Shown here one piece after another: positions 62,821 to 64,000 of a stretch of 64,000 nucleotides of DNA. A model generated the notes under the pieces. That model made no database searches. It was not told the DNA's origin and was given only the letters and a program-made list of their open reading frames with translations. Origin of the DNA: Rhodocytophaga aerolata (lineage in GTDB: Bacteria; Bacteroidota; Bacteroidia; Cytophagales; 172606-1); assembly GCF_030503435.1 (NCBI RefSeq), contig NZ_JAUKPO010000014.1, positions 104,240 to 168,239 of the forward strand, read 5' to 3'. Position numbers and translations under genes: made by a program. The first letter of the stretch is position 1, and each line of letters begins with the position of its first letter.

Positions 62821-63603
62821 ATGAATTTACATTTAACACATAAAGTAATCATTGTAACCGGCGGTTCAAGTGGCATTGGGGAAGCCATTGTAAAAGCATT
62901 TCTGTCAGAAGGAGCCATACCTGTTATGGTAGGCAGAGATGAAGAAAAAGGCAGAAGTTTAGAGGCTGAGTTGAATGCTACCGGAGCGCAAACATTTTTT
63001 ATTCAAGCTGATTTAACAGCAGAGGATGCATGTAAAAGGGTAGTTGAGCAAACCATTAGCAAATTTGGCAAAATAGACTGCTTAGTAAATAATGCCGGTG
63101 TTAACGATGGCGTGGGATTAGATAAATCCCCTGCTGAATTTATGAAGTCCATTCAGAAGAATTTGTTTCATTATTATACCATGGCTCATTATGCTTTACT
63201 GCATTTGAAAGCCACCAAAGGCACTATTATCAATATTGGTTCTAAAGTGGCTAATACTGGTCAGGGAGGCACCTCTGGTTATGCAGCATCCAAAGGAGGG
63301 ATTCAGGCTCTTACCCGCGAATGGGCGGTGAGTTTACTTGAAGACGGTATACGGGTTAATGAAGTAATTCCAGCAGAAGTCTGGACTCCTTTGTATGAGT
63401 CGTGGATAAATACCTTTCCCAATCCACAAGAGAAATTACAAGAAATAACTAGGCGTATCCCTTTTGGAAAACGGTTTACCACATCTGAAGAGATAGCCGA
63501 TGCTGTGCTTTTTCTGGCATCCGACAGAGCTTCGCATATAACCGGACAGCATTTATTTGTAGATGGAGGTTACACGCATATGGATAGAGCTGTTGGTACC
63601 TAA
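62821..63603 (+). CDS. SDR dehydrogenase of the sugar-acid operon
   Basis: 260 residues of classical SDR type. NAD(P) motif TGGSSGIG (13-20), NNAG (90-93), Ser141, Tyr154 and Lys158 (SGYAASKGG). It would be either the L-fucose dehydrogenase or the 2-keto-3-deoxy-L-fuconate dehydrogenase of this route; the sequence does not decide. The C-terminus FVDGGYTHMDR is normal. The operon could continue beyond the window. Confidence 0.9.
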   Translation: MNLHLTHKVIIVTGGSSGIGEAIVKAFLSEGAIPVMVGRDEEKGRSLEAELNATGAQTFFIQADLTAEDACKRVVEQTISKFGKIDCLVNNAGVNDGVGLDKSPAEFMKSIQKNLFHYYTMAHYALLHLKATKGTIINIGSKVANTGQGGTSGYAASKGGIQALTREWAVSLLEDGIRVNEVIPAEVWTPLYESWINTFPNPQEKLQEITRRIPFGKRFTTSEEIADAVLFLASDRASHITGQHLFVDGGYTHMDRAVGT

Positions 63604-64000
63604 TGTAGAAAAGTTTACTTTTTTAATAAACTACTGTAGGTAGTCTAGTATAAAAGTCAGGAACTTTTCATTCATAAATTGCATTATATTAAAGCTGTAT
63701 AAGGAGAGTAAAATTGCAATAAGCACTATTTGGTATTTTTTCTAAGCGTTTCAACGCTTTTCTACAAAGCCGCTAATTTTTATATCCTAAGGTATTTTAA
63801 TAAAGAGATAGGTTCAGTATCGAAAATTTATTCTAAAAATAATTGCTAAAGTATTTGGAAAGGTAGGAGGAGTCGGGTAGGATTGCAACCCGATTGGGAA
63901 GCGAGCGGGAGCCAACGGTGCAGGGCAAGAATCTGAAGGCTAAGGCAAGAAAAAAAGAGTAAAAAAAATAGGTCTTTAGATTTGGGGGGAAACAAAAAGC
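63604..64000. other. Downstream region with a GC-richer structured segment
   Basis: 397 bases without a gene. A small hairpin AAGCGTT/AACGCTT followed by TTTCT is at 63744-63759. From about 63862 to 63940 the sequence becomes purine- and GC-rich, with TCGGGT/ACCCGA pairing around GGATTGCA. It may be part of a dispersed repeat or of an element that continues past the window. Confidence 0.45.

Noticed and set aside
1..64000. tRNA, rRNA, CRISPR arrays, prophage or intact insertion sequences
   Set aside because: I looked for tRNA-like loops, spaced direct repeats, transposase-like products and phage genes in the sequence and saw none that I could support by eye.

Overview
The window looks like a chromosomal segment of a Bacteroidota bacterium, most likely Cytophagales. 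Supporting signs are: AT-rich intergenic DNA with several -7 boxes of the Bacteroidota form TAnnTTTG; few Shine-Dalgarno-like leaders; an extended ribosomal protein S16; a type III glutamine synthetase; a secreted protein ending in a type IX secretion (T9SS) sorting domain; and several families I associate with Cytophagales. I saw no tRNA, rRNA, CRISPR array, prophage or intact insertion sequence. Coding density is high and most of the window is core genome.

Layout. 1-6.1 kb: the 3' end of an Rrf2 regulator, galT, two unknown proteins, the rpsP-rimM-trmD translation/tRNA group (without rplS), and a DUF748/AsmA-like gene broken by an apparent one-base frameshift. 6.2-8.4 kb: truA and a histidine kinase with a degenerate receiver. 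8.5-13.7 kb: a SAM-I riboswitch with an unusually long P3 arm, followed by metH and metF. 13.7-17 kb: HMG-CoA lyase, a LutA-like CCG-domain protein and a CrtI/PYROXD2-like flavoprotein. 17-24.3 kb: envelope genes (a tiny lipoprotein, a tandem pair of paralogous secreted proteins, a PhoBR-like two-component system, a TlpA thioredoxin with a DUF3108 protein, and a membrane-anchored aminopeptidase). 24.9 kb: recA, with a palindrome in its promoter region. 26-34 kb: a large surface-barrel fusion, a DAO-type oxidoreductase, a metallo-beta-lactamase-fold hydrolase, a secreted protein, and an NmrA-like protein. 34.6-41.2 kb: an unknown protein, a tandem double D-Ala-D-Ala ligase-like protein, a PASTA protein and a T9SS cargo. 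41.2-50.3 kb: a CPA2 antiporter, wrbA, an STAS-like protein, a ligase-associated exonuclease, folK, sppA, bioB and an AlbA_2 regulator. 50.3-57.1 kb: a DUF6929-type propeller, a fatty acid desaturase, an acidic protein, GS III and a pirin.

57.5-63.6 kb is the clearest metabolic island: two divergent sets for non-phosphorylative sugar-acid breakdown. Leftward are a 2-keto-3-deoxy-pentonate dehydratase-like FAH protein and alpha-ketoglutarate semialdehyde dehydrogenase (the end of a Weimberg-type route to 2-oxoglutarate). Rightward are a diketo-deoxy-sugar-acid hydrolase-like FAH protein, a RhaM-type mutarotase, a fuconolactonase-like amidohydrolase and an SDR dehydrogenase (L-fucose to lactate and pyruvate). 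The operon may continue past the window, since no sugar-acid dehydratase is present inside it.

The most unusual points are the double Ddl-like protein, whose halves have complementary motif losses; the riboswitch leader with three alternative 3' hairpin arms; the degenerate-receiver kinase; the frameshifted DUF748 gene; a headless lipoprotein-like ORF in frame behind the dehydratase gene; and the palindromic candidate operator upstream of recA. I found no clear new defence or mobile system.
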